Source of the DNA: JBARCX01 sp049794535
Lineage (GTDB): Bacteria > Pseudomonadota > Gammaproteobacteria > Xanthomonadales > Rhodanobacteraceae
Assembly: GCA_049794535.1 (NCBI GenBank)
Contig: JBARCX010000064.1
Coordinates: 1-24,533, forward strand
Direction of reading: 5' to 3'
DNA: 24,533 bases
Part shown: positions 1-6,059 of the stretch, piece after piece
Layout: each line of letters begins with the position of its first letter
Position numbering within the stretch: the first letter of the stretch is position 1
The notes under the pieces: model-generated
Told to the model about the DNA's origin: nothing
Seen by the model: only the letters and a program-made list of their open reading frames with translations
Databases searched by the model: none
Translations under genes and position numbers: made by a program

Positions 1-1194
1 TGTCACTCCTACCCCATCGCCGGCTGGCGCGATGCGTGGTGGGTAAGCAGAATCCGGCAGCCTGCCAGTCAGCCATCGTTGAATCGCTTCCTGCCAACTA
101 TCCTCGACGAAACGGTCGTCTTGCTGCGCGGCCGCATCAGCCGGCAGCTCCCACCATGCAAACCCCTGGCGGAACAATGTCACCGCTTCGGCCCATAGCT
201 GATCGCGTGCGGCCTCCAACTCAGGGATGAATACCGCGCCGGCTTTGACGGGCAAGAATCGCCGCCCGCCCGTTGGATCTCGCAGATACTCGGCCTCGTT
301 GGTCGTGCCTACGAACACGCACTCTCGGCGGAATGAACGCGTCACGCGGCCATAGCTCGGTCGGTACGTGTCAAAGCGGGCCGTAATCGCCTGTTTGACC
401 TTTGTCACGTCGGCCTTCGAGAACGAATCCATCTCGCCAATCTCGACGCACCAACGACCGCGCAACGCCTGATAGAAATCTTTGCTGCTCGGTGACTCCT
501 GCGCCTCCATGTACCACTGCGGACCAAACAGCGAGCGTACCGCCGAGGTCTTGCGGATGCCCTGCTCGCCCTCTAGCACCAGCATAAAATCCACCTGTGC
601 GCCGTTGTGGCGCACCTGTGCATCCGTCCACAGAATGCGTGCCACCGCGCTGACCATGAAACACTGCGCAGCTTGGCGCGTGTACGCCGAATCTTCCGAG
701 CTGAAGAATCGCGGGAACAACTGCTCCAGCCGTCGCTCACCATCCCATTGCAACCCGGCCAGATACTCGCGCACTGGATGCATCTTGCGCCGCCGTGCCA
801 TCGCTTCGACACAGCCCATCACCATGTCGGGCTTGATGTTTAACCGATAGCGGTCGGGGCTACCCAACCAGCCCGATAGCTCGGTGCCATCCTGATCGGT
901 GAATTCGTCCACCTCGCCGCCTAGCCAGCACGGCTTCCGCGTCAGCCGTACCACGTTGCTGAACTCATCCAGCACAAACAGGCCAGATAGTGCGTGGTCG
1001 TACTCCATCACCAGCAGCGCGTTGTGCGTTGTTGATTCGGGCTTGCCGGTGCTATTGCGTGTAATGCCATTCGTCCAGTCGCCCGGATCGCGATCACCAC
1101 CCGAACCATTGCCACCACCGTGGCGGCCATTACCACCGCCCGATTTATCGCGGCGCGATCCGGCCAACACCACCACCTTGTTAGGCTCGGTCAT
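1..1194 (-). CDS. VapE-family phage replication ATPase/helicase, 3' end outside window
   Basis: Virulence-associated E (VapE) family proteins are P-loop ATPases, probably helicases, encoded with primases in prophages and phage satellites. The 398 codons visible read without a stop to the left edge. A Gly-rich linker (about residues 19-33) precedes the core. A Walker A-like motif GEQGIRKT lies near residues 209-216. The family block follows: WCVEIGEMDSF, then a lysine/arginine-rich stretch, then FVGTTNEAEYLRDPTGGRRF. The ATG at 1194-1192 shares four bases with the TGA of the primase gene (ATGA), which fixes the start and implies coupled translation. It is the last visible gene of the leftward operon. 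Family assignment is firm. Helicase activity is inferred from the family and from the adjacent primase. Confidence 0.88.
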   Translation of the reverse strand, partial: MTEPNKVVVLAGSRRDKSGGGNGRHGGGNGSGGDRDPGDWTNGITRNSTGKPESTTHNALLVMEYDHALSGLFVLDEFSNVVRLTRKPCWLGGEVDEFTDQDGTELSGWLGSPDRYRLNIKPDMVMGCVEAMARRRKMHPVREYLAGLQWDGERRLEQLFPRFFSSEDSAYTRQAAQCFMVSAVARILWTDAQVRHNGAQVDFMLVLEGEQGIRKTSAVRSLFGPQWYMEAQESPSSKDFYQALRGRWCVEIGEMDSFSKADVTKVKQAITARFDTYRPSYGRVTRSFRRECVFVGTTNEAEYLRDPTGGRRFLPVKAGAVFIPELEAARDQLWAEAVTLFRQGFAWWELPADAAAQQDDRFVEDSWQEAIQRWLTGRLPDSAYPPRIAPAGDGVGVT

Positions 1195-2237
1195 GCGGTC
1201 ACCCGCGCCGATTCCTGAATCTCGATGTGCTTCACGCGTGTTCGTGCCCATGCAGCGAGTTGCTGCGGCGTCCAACCGTCTTCGTCCAATGCATCGGCCA
1301 AATCCCAACCCTTTGGCTGGCCAAACACATCGATCACTCGCAGGCTGGCGCAACCCTCGCGATAGGCCAGCTGCGCAAGCCCTTCGTGTAGTAGTCCGCT
1401 ACCGTCGATATATCCGAGCATGGCGCCACGGCCACTGGGATCAGCGTCTGGCCACATCACGACATCGCGCCCTGCTAAGGGCGACCAATCCGTCTTGTTC
1501 ACGCCGTTGTCGCCGCCCATCCACGACACCACCGCATACATCGGTAGCGCGTTTTGCCCTCGGCTTTTGCACTTCTCGCCGCTCACCACCAGCACCGGTG
1601 CGTCTGGCTTGGCCTTAAGCACATCCAGGCCAAACAGCGGGCGCGGCTCTGGAAACGTCTGCATGCACCATCGCGCGTCTCCGCGCGGACCAATGCACCA
1701 CGTTACGGCGGGTGTGATCTTGCCATCCGGCATATCCACTCGCAGCACATAGCCAAGCAGTGCGCCATCGGGATCGAGGTAAGCATCCGCACGTTTAGGC
1801 TTCAGCCCTTCCCACCATCGATCGCGCTTAATATTCCACACGCGACCTGACACGCCCGGAAGCCATCGCGGCGCATCATCCGGTACCGGACAGATTGGCA
1901 CCCAAACCTCATCACGGGGCCGCTCGGCACGCCTGGGCACGCTCTGCACTGCCCGCTTTGCTTCTACCCCGACATCATGGCCACCGAGCTGATGACAGGC
2001 CGTCGTGAAATCCACGCCGTCCATCGCCATGACGAAACCAATCGCGTCGTAATGCGCGCCGCATCCAAAACAATGCACGAAATCCTTTGCAGGCACGACA
2101 TTGAACGAGGGAGAGCGCTCACTATGGAACGGGCAAAGACCTGTCCATTCCGTACCTGATTTTTTTAGCTTCACGCCATGGCGTTCGACTAGATCGACTA
2201 GATCAACGCGCGCAAGGATCTGCTCTACGTTGATCAT
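1191..2237 (-). CDS. Phage DNA primase with CHC2 zinc finger and Toprim-like segment
   Basis: It would synthesise RNA primers for replication of the element. The N-terminal zinc finger is clear: CPFH (C35, H38) and HCFGCG (C56, C59), inside the CHC2 context ERHGVKLKKSG...WTGLCPFH. A Toprim-like region follows, with VLVVSGEK and VVMWPDADPSG, where DAD would be the metal-binding pair. The usual acidic EGE is SGEK here, so catalysis is less certain than the fold. At 348 aa it has phage/satellite size, far shorter than DnaG. The open frame extends upstream to 2339, but the ATG at 2237 is preferred because it overlaps the stop of the preceding gene as ATGA and begins MINVEQILARVD, the normal primase start. 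Its own stop overlaps the VapE start, giving a primase-helicase pair. Confidence 0.88.
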   Translation of the reverse strand: MINVEQILARVDLVDLVERHGVKLKKSGTEWTGLCPFHSERSPSFNVVPAKDFVHCFGCGAHYDAIGFVMAMDGVDFTTACHQLGGHDVGVEAKRAVQSVPRRAERPRDEVWVPICPVPDDAPRWLPGVSGRVWNIKRDRWWEGLKPKRADAYLDPDGALLGYVLRVDMPDGKITPAVTWCIGPRGDARWCMQTFPEPRPLFGLDVLKAKPDAPVLVVSGEKCKSRGQNALPMYAVVSWMGGDNGVNKTDWSPLAGRDVVMWPDADPSGRGAMLGYIDGSGLLHEGLAQLAYREGCASLRVIDVFGQPKGWDLADALDEDGWTPQQLAAWARTRVKHIEIQESARVTA

Positions 2238-2542
2238 GTTGCTTTCGCCCAATTCAGGTCGTGAAGCACGTCCACTAGCATCGGCCCGTAACCCAGCAAC
2301 CCATGTCGTGCATATGTGGCGAACAAAAATGGCTCGCAATCACGTGAAAGCTGTACATCACCCTCTGCTGCCACCGGTGCGATAGCAACCGTTCCGCACG
2401 GCCAGCGAAACACCCGCACCCCACGCGCACGCCATGCTCGTTCAGTGATGAAAGATGCGATAACGCGTAGATCAATGCCTGGCCGATAGACGCGCACGTT
2501 CCTGCCAACACCTCGCGGTACCGGCGAAATCCAAGGTTTCAC
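2234..2542 (-). CDS. Hypothetical protein, coupled to primase
   Basis: A 102-aa protein that I do not recognise. The frame is open to 2716, but the GTG at 2542-2540 overlaps the TGA of the upstream gene (GTGA), and the stop overlaps the primase ATG, so this short version fits the operon's start/stop overlap pattern. It begins KPWISPVPRGVGRN after the initiator and ends with an aromatic, mildly hydrophobic tail (ATYARHGLLGYGPMLVDVL). No signal peptide, transmembrane segment or metal-binding cluster is visible. Its position directly before the primase suggests a small replication accessory protein, but that is inference from context only. Confidence 0.6.
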   Translation of the reverse strand: MKPWISPVPRGVGRNVRVYRPGIDLRVIASFITERAWRARGVRVFRWPCGTVAIAPVAAEGDVQLSRDCEPFLFATYARHGLLGYGPMLVDVLHDLNWAKAT

Positions 2543-2742
2543 GGCAGCACCGTGAGCACGAGTTGCAGCTGCGGTGACTGACGCGGCTGATTCATCGCAT
2601 CGAGCGCGGCACGTGCCTGCGCTAATTCCAGCTCGGAACACCCCTGTGCCAGACATCGCTGGATCTGCTCGATAGCTACTTGTGCCGCCGAGGATGGCGG
2701 CAGTGGGCGTGGGCACTGTGTTAGATCGCCGTGCGGGCGCAT
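2539..2742 (-). CDS. Small hypothetical protein
   Basis: A 67-aa protein of unknown function. The central stretch (SSAAQVAIEQIQRCLAQG, then ELELAQARAALDAM) should form two helices. The C-terminus is LQLVLTVLP. The ATG at 2742 is chosen; it overlaps the preceding TraR-like gene by 22 nt. A TTG at 2775 would lengthen the protein by 11 residues. No strong ribosome-binding site separates these choices. Its stop overlaps the next gene's GTG. Support is operon context and helical, coding-like composition; no family is recognised. Confidence 0.5.
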   Translation of the reverse strand: MRPHGDLTQCPRPLPPSSAAQVAIEQIQRCLAQGCSELELAQARAALDAMNQPRQSPQLQLVLTVLP

Positions 2743-2942
2743 GACTGCGCAGGCCGCTCGGCGGCGTTCTGACAACCCACGCAGAAACGGGCTCCTATCT
2801 CACGACGAAGTGCTGAAATGGGCTCGCCACAATCCAAGTTGGCGCAGTGTGTACGCCCGATGGTGGGCTTCTTACGCGCTGCAAGAGCATGCTCAATTTC
2901 TTCTTGCTGACGACGTTGTGCTACATCGATCATGTCTGTCAC
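2721..2942 (-). CDS. TraR/DksA-type C4 zinc-finger protein
   Basis: A 73-aa short TraR/DksA family protein. Larger relatives bind the secondary channel of RNA polymerase and alter promoter choice; phage and plasmid TraR act without ppGpp. The N-terminus MIDVAQRRQQEEIEHAL is the expected short helix with the acidic tip lost. The zinc finger is C-x4-C...C-x2-C (HCANLDCGEPI...RFCVGCQNAAE), the diagnostic motif. Start is GTG at 2942, three bases after the previous stop, with AAAGGGG about eight bases upstream. It may retune host transcription when the leftward operon is active; that role is inferred from the family. Confidence 0.85.
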   Translation of the reverse strand: MTDMIDVAQRRQQEEIEHALAARKKPTIGRTHCANLDCGEPISALRREIGARFCVGCQNAAERPAQSCARTAI

Positions 2943-2945
2943 CGC

Positions 2946-3128
2946 TTAACCCCTTTGCTCACCCGGTGGTTTTCGAATCGGAACCACATGGCCACCTGTC
3001 GAACGCTGTGCATATCGCCTGCGCAATTCATCCGACACCAGTTGATCCACGGTCATGCCACGCGCGGCGCATGCCTGTTCCACACGCAAAGCCTCATCGG
3101 CCGTTAGTTGAATCTCGATTTCCGGCAC
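2946..3128 (-). CDS. Small ribbon-helix-helix-like protein
   Basis: A 60-aa protein beginning PEIEIQLTADEALRVEQ after the initiator and continuing MTVDQLVSDELRRRYAQR. A short beta strand followed by two helices of this kind resembles MetJ/Arc/CopG-type ribbon-helix-helix DNA-binding proteins. The C-terminus is basic and proline-rich. Two GTG codons are possible. The one at 3128 is preferred because AAGGGGGG lies just upstream; the GTG at 3146 would add six residues (a start then PQGGR). The similarity to the next small gene suggests two small regulators in tandem. The fold call is from pattern only. Confidence 0.6.
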   Translation of the reverse strand: MPEIEIQLTADEALRVEQACAARGMTVDQLVSDELRRRYAQRSTGGHVVPIRKPPGEQRG

Positions 3129-3158
3129 ACGCCCCCCTTGAGGCACTCAAAAGAGCCT

Positions 3159-3347
3159 TCAGGCGGCTTGTGTCTGCGCGTTATCTTCCTTGTCGTGCCG
3201 AGCGACGCTGGCCAATACCAGGTCAAGGATATATGCAGCGCGTTGGCGGCGGTTGTACTGAGCCAGTGCGTCAACAAGACGCAGCTCCTCATCATTTAGC
3301 CGCACAGGAACAACGTGATCGCGGATGTGTGTGGGATCGTCGTACAT
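3159..3347 (-). CDS. Small ribbon-helix-helix-like regulator
   Basis: A 62-aa protein. The stretch VVPVRLNDEELRLVDALAQ followed by NRRQRAAYILDLVLASV matches a ribbon-helix-helix layout: a strand with alternating polar residues, then two helices. The start is ATG at 3347, with GAGGTG about eight bases upstream. It is the second gene after the Cro-like regulator in the leftward operon. It could modulate that operon or act as an antitoxin-like protein, but no toxin partner is visible. Function is inferred from fold only. Confidence 0.62.
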   Translation of the reverse strand: MYDDPTHIRDHVVPVRLNDEELRLVDALAQYNRRQRAAYILDLVLASVARHDKEDNAQTQAA

Positions 3348-3409
3348 GACAAATTCACCTCAGGAACAGGTAGGGAGAACAAACAACGACCGGCTGCTTT
3401 GCATCCATG

Positions 3410-3637
3410 TCAGCCGGGCTGCTGCGTCGGCGGAGCTACGCCGAACATGTCGGGCCGCAGGTCGTAGCGCGTGACGCGGCCACCTGTTACCCGCTCGATG
3501 TCACGGCATCGCTCGACAGGTATCCGGTTTCTCTTTCGCCAACCGCTGATCGACGCACTACGCAACTTCAGTTCGGCCGCGAGTGCGTTCTGCGTTTTGA
3601 AAATGTCGACCGCGCGGTCGAGGGCTTCGATGCTCAT
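3410..3637 (-). CDS. Cro/YdaS-like phage regulator
   Basis: A 75-aa helix-turn-helix protein of the Cro/YdaS type. LDRAVDIFKTQNALAAEL followed by SASISGWRKRNRIPVERC is the turn and recognition helix. IERVTGGRVTRYDLRPDMFG is the characteristic tail of this family. Such proteins act opposite a CI-type repressor, and this gene diverges from one at 3720 across an 82-bp region with three operator-like palindromes. ATG at 3637 is preferred to a TTG at 3643. No Shine-Dalgarno sequence precedes it, and a TTGACA -35 box (minus strand, 3674-3669) lies so close that the transcript may be nearly leaderless, as lambda cI mRNA is from PRM. It is the first gene of the leftward replication operon. Confidence 0.82.
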   Translation of the reverse strand: MSIEALDRAVDIFKTQNALAAELKLRSASISGWRKRNRIPVERCRDIERVTGGRVTRYDLRPDMFGVAPPTQQPG

Positions 3638-3645
3638 GGACAATA

Positions 3646-3711
3646 TTTAGCCCATAGCTAAACATTTATGTCAACCATTGGCTAAACGTTTTGTGTTAGC
3701 CGCTAACTAAA
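3646..3711. promoter_or_regulatory. Three-operator divergent control region
   Basis: Three related palindromes of form TTTAGC-N5-GCTAAA lie between the divergent regulators. O1 at 3646-3662 is perfect in both half-sites. O2 at 3670-3686 has GTCAAC and GCTAAA. O3 at 3695-3711 has GTTAGC and ACTAAA. Their centres (3654, 3678, 3703) are 24 and 25 bp apart, the spacing expected for operators on one face of the helix. A leftward TTGACA at 3674-3669 overlaps O2, so O1 would sit in or next to the leftward promoter. The geometry recalls the lambda right operator region. The same site recurs at 5979-6020. Confidence 0.8.
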
Positions 3712-3719
3712 CTCAGGCC

Positions 3720-4133
3720 ATGGACATCTTCGAGATCCGACACCGCAACCTCCTGTTGTTGCTTGAGCAGCTGAAGGCGCGCGGCACCACCAAGAACACG
3801 GATGCAGGTCAAGCACTCGGCGGCATCGCTGCGTCGTTTCTCAGCCAGCTCAAGGGCGGAAAGAAGATGGGCGAGGAGGTCGCGCGTAAGGTCGAAGCGG
3901 CGCGGTACTTGCCAAAGGACTGGATGGATCACCCGCAGTGGGAACAATCGACCGCCGAGGTTGCTACCCCAGCCAGTGTCGAGGAAGCCCGGCGTCAGGC
4001 CATGCAGCTATTACCACCCGACGCCCGAGCACTTCTTGAGAACTATTTCGCTGCTGGCGAGGCAGGCAAGGAAGTGCTGAAAGCAGCGGCACAGGCAATC
4101 GGCAAAACACGAAAAGCCGGAAAGCGCGCCTGA
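3720..4133 (+). CDS. CI-like phage repressor (HTH, no peptidase domain)
   Basis: A 137-aa protein starting MDIFEIRHRNLLLLLEQL. A helix-turn-helix is visible around residues 25-60 (NTDAGQALGGIAASFLSQLKGGKKMGEEVARKVE). DHPQW and then a helical C-terminal segment (LPPDARALLENYFAAG) follow. There is no S24/LexA-type protease domain, so RecA-driven self-cleavage is not expected. Its position opposite a Cro-like gene and beside the triple operator makes it the likely lysogenic repressor of both the left promoter and the 6000 promoter. Only a weak AGG precedes the ATG. The 3' end overlaps the convergent gene by 91 bp. It is homologous to that neighbour. Confidence 0.75.
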   Translation: MDIFEIRHRNLLLLLEQLKARGTTKNTDAGQALGGIAASFLSQLKGGKKMGEEVARKVEAARYLPKDWMDHPQWEQSTAEVATPASVEEARRQAMQLLPPDARALLENYFAAGEAGKEVLKAAAQAIGKTRKAGKRA

Positions 4134-4528
4134 TCGATTAAGTCTCGTCGGCCTCGTTGCGAAGCCGTAGCATCGTTTGCCGCCACCATCGCCCGCTCGG
4201 CATCGCTACCGGCAAGGTAATGTTCCAAAAGCATCCGCTCATCGGGCGGCAGTGCAGCCAGTGCCCGCTGAAGATCCGCGTGCGGATCATCATCCATGCC
4301 GGTGGCAATGCCCTCCTGCTTGCGCCATTGCGGATGATCCAGCCAGCCGCGTTCCCTGTCGATCACGACCTCCACGTGTCGAGCCGCGCTATCACTGATA
4401 GCGCCTTCCTTACACCATGTTGCAACGGTGGCCGGGGAACGGCCTATGCGGCTTGCAAATGCCACAGCGCCCCCAGCATCGGTCACCAAATGGCGTAGGT
4501 TTTCCCGCCGCGTTTCCGTGGTCTCCAT
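4043..4528 (-). CDS. Second CI-like HTH regulator, paralogue of the 3720 gene
   Basis: A 161-aa protein. Residues about 8-45 (RRENLRHLVTDAGG, then GRSPATVATWCKEGAISD) form a helix-turn-helix. It shares with the 3720 repressor the RxxNL start, the DHPQW element and LPPDxRxLLExYxAG, in the same order and spacing, so the two are paralogues or members of one family. ATG at 4528 is preferred; the upstream extension to 4546 has no ribosome site. No Shine-Dalgarno sequence is seen at 4528 either. AT-rich inverted repeats lie immediately upstream and are probably its operator. The last 30 codons are antisense to the neighbouring repressor, so the true C-terminus may be a late extension. Confidence 0.7.
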   Translation of the reverse strand: METTETRRENLRHLVTDAGGAVAFASRIGRSPATVATWCKEGAISDSAARHVEVVIDRERGWLDHPQWRKQEGIATGMDDDPHADLQRALAALPPDERMLLEHYLAGSDAERAMVAANDATASQRGRRDLIDQARFPAFRVLPIACAAAFSTSLPASPAAK

Positions 4529-4534
4529 GGCGTG

Positions 4535-4564
4535 AATATATCGCAATATTTTACGATATATTGC
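4535..4564. promoter_or_regulatory. Nested AT-rich inverted repeats, probable operator of the 4528 regulator
   Basis: AATATATCG at 4535-4543 is mirrored exactly by CGATATATT at 4554-4562. A second overlapping pair, GCAATAT at 4543-4549 and ATATTGC at 4558-4564, is offset to the right. The block sits 7 bp upstream of the 4528 start codon. It is unlike the TTTAGC operators, which suggests a separate specificity and autoregulation by the adjacent HTH protein. Confidence 0.6.
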
Positions 4565-4603
4565 ATTGACAGCATTTTTTTGCGACCAAGAGAAAGGGAT
4601 GTC

Positions 4604-4711
4604 ATGCGAATCAAAGCAACAGTAGTGGCCTGTATCGCTGGTTGTGTCTCAGTTTGAATTTTATGCCTGACGCTTCTTGTACGGACCGCGCTTCGTATGC
4701 ATGACCGCTAA
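4604..4711 (+). pseudogene. One-helix membrane peptide ORF interrupted by UGA
   Basis: An AAAGGG ribosome site lies five bases before ATG 4604. The frame reads MRIKATVVACIAGCVSV, then TGA at 4655-4657, then ILCLTLLVRTALRMHDR and TAA at 4709-4711. If the UGA were a sense codon (for example TGG), the two halves would join into a single hydrophobic helix with basic ends, 35 aa in all. It could be a decayed small membrane protein, or a genuine 17-aa product that ends at UGA. The rest of 4530-4801 holds no gene; TGACCACT...AGCGGTCA at about 4741-4760 can form a hairpin. No homologue is recognised. Confidence 0.3.
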
Positions 4712-4801
4712 GGCGTAAGGGCGCACGGCGCGCGCAAAAAATGACCACTGTGGAGCGGTCAGAGATTGCAAAGAAGGTGGCTACCACGCGCTGGTCAAAG
4801 G

Positions 4802-5776
4802 CTACTTAAACAAATCTTGCTGAACGCCGAAAAGTCGATTGACGAATACCTCGTATTCTTCACTGTCCTTCGATACGCGCGCTATGCCGAGAAGCTGACC
4901 TAGTTGTGTCCGCAATGCCTTGACGCCTATTTCAGACAAGAACTGATGCAACCTTTTATGGCGTGCTCCACTGCCATCGCGCTTCTGTCGCGTTAAGTCG
5001 AGCACCTTCCCGCTGCTATTAGCCAAGGGCTTATAGACGTGGTCAATCGTTAGGTGCATGAACTTCCACGGCTTGTTTCGCTCAGGCTTAGGAAGTTTAT
5101 ATAGGCGATACCACTCCTCATAGAGTTGTGTCGGGAACTCCTTTTCGTATTCTCGCGCCTCATCACTTACATACAGTTTGAATGCTGCAATGACTTCTTC
5201 ACGAGTAACATCGTAGCCGGAGAGTGCGTATACGAGCCCCTTGATGCCGGCCTTTGCGGAAGCACCAAGGATGATGTGAGCCTGTTGGGCGATGCCTGCC
5301 TGACTAGGCCGAAGGCTTCCACTTGTCTCTGCTGCAACGATTGCTTTGCAAACATCTATCAGCAGCGTTACGTCATAGCCATGGACGTCACCCGGAAACT
5401 GCTTTTCAGCACCACGAGGCGACCATTGAAATTTAAGGGGATTTTGTATTTTTCCCAAAACTTCAGCACCAAGGAACGGTGCGATTGATTTGCCTGCGGT
5501 GAACCGAATGAATGCTTGGCCACTGCTGGTCATCCCTAGGGCGTCGCCCATCCCACGTTGGCTAATTACTGCCGTTTTATTTATGTCGTTGAGAACGTAG
5601 CAGTCTACGTTGATACCGAAGTCTTTCTCGAAATTGCCTTTATGCGTGGCCTGTAGGGACTTGCTACCCCATCGAGCTGCCGCTGCCGTCACCGCGATCT
5701 CTTTCTTACGTTCAGGCGAAAGGGCAAGCGCGCGAGCCTGGCCCCCGGCGACCTTTGACTCATCCTTCTTTGCCAT
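4802..5776 (-). CDS. P63C-domain phage protein
   Basis: A 324-aa protein with the P63C domain, named for a phage protein of unknown biochemical role, in the C-terminal third. The block starts around KLPKPERNKPWKFMHLTIDHV and continues through GARHKRLHQFLSEIGVKALRTQLGQLLGI. The N-terminus is basic (MAKKDESKVAGGQARALALS) with a helical AARWG element. ATG 5776 is chosen because GAGGA lies eight bases upstream; the frame is open to 5794. It stands alone between the repressors and the rightward operon, and its start codon lies inside a decamer array. Its base composition appears more AT-rich than the neighbouring element genes. It may be cargo expressed in the lysogen; that is inference. No catalytic motif is visible. 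Confidence 0.78.
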   Translation of the reverse strand: MAKKDESKVAGGQARALALSPERKKEIAVTAAAARWGSKSLQATHKGNFEKDFGINVDCYVLNDINKTAVISQRGMGDALGMTSSGQAFIRFTAGKSIAPFLGAEVLGKIQNPLKFQWSPRGAEKQFPGDVHGYDVTLLIDVCKAIVAAETSGSLRPSQAGIAQQAHIILGASAKAGIKGLVYALSGYDVTREEVIAAFKLYVSDEAREYEKEFPTQLYEEWYRLYKLPKPERNKPWKFMHLTIDHVYKPLANSSGKVLDLTRQKRDGSGARHKRLHQFLSEIGVKALRTQLGQLLGIARVSKDSEEYEVFVNRLFGVQQDLFK

Positions 5777-5863
5777 GCAAGCATCCTCAAGCAAGTTATG
5801 CTTGCATGTTATTGGTATTCATGCGAACAATGCAAGCATGAACGAACAGCCTAATGCTTGCAT
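5775..5863. repeat. Four copies of decamer ATGCAAGCAT upstream of the P63C gene
   Basis: Exact copies lie at 5775-5784 (+), 5798-5807 (-), 5830-5839 (+) and 5854-5863 (-). They alternate in strand, with start-to-start spacings of 23, 32 and 24 bp. The first contains the P63C start codon. The last overlaps a larger palindrome (AATGCTT-GCAT-AAGCATT). This is a strong candidate for a binding array that controls the P63C gene. The decamer differs from both other operator types in the region. Confidence 0.75.
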
Positions 5864-5978
5864 AAGCATTAGGGCGACCGCTATCAAATGGTCATGTAAA
5901 GCAACGGCACGCAATGTGCTCCGATCCGCGCCCTTAACTGAGCGACGCAGCGTATTGAGCTACCCGCTGACGAAATAA

Positions 5979-6022
5979 TTTAGCTAATGGCTGTTGACAA
6001 ATTTAGCCAATGGCTAAATTAT
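5979..6022 (+). promoter_or_regulatory. Rightward promoter with palindromic operator in its spacer
   Basis: TTGACA at 5994-5999 and AATTAT at 6017-6022 are separated by 17 bp. The spacer is part of a perfect 21-bp palindrome at 6000-6020, with half-site AATTTAGCCA mirrored about 6010, carrying TTTAGC and GCTAAA. A weaker copy (TTTAGC-TAATG-GCTGTT) at 5979-5995 is centred 23 bp upstream and overlaps the -35 box. The sites match those at 3646-3711, so the same repressor should silence both arms of the element. The first downstream start is at 6060. The stretch 5864-5978 shows no gene. Confidence 0.82.
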
Positions 6023-6059
6023 TACCTCCGGCGCTCCTGTCGAGCGCTGGAGGTCAACC

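Noticed and set aside
899..1618. Long plus-strand open frame of 239 codons opposite VapE and primase
   Set aside because: Antisense to two clearly coding, overlapping genes; its composition is Ser/Pro/Arg-rich as expected for a shadow frame.
2741..3349. Plus-strand frame of 202 codons
   Set aside because: It runs antisense to four small genes with good ribosome sites and family motifs, including the TraR zinc finger.
4566..4594. Plus-strand TTGACA that could drive the 4604 ORF
   Set aside because: No acceptable -10 box at 16-18 bp (AGAGAA at 17).
5775..5863. CRISPR-like array
   Set aside because: Ten-base alternating palindromic repeats with short uneven spacers and no cas genes; an operator or iteron array fits better.
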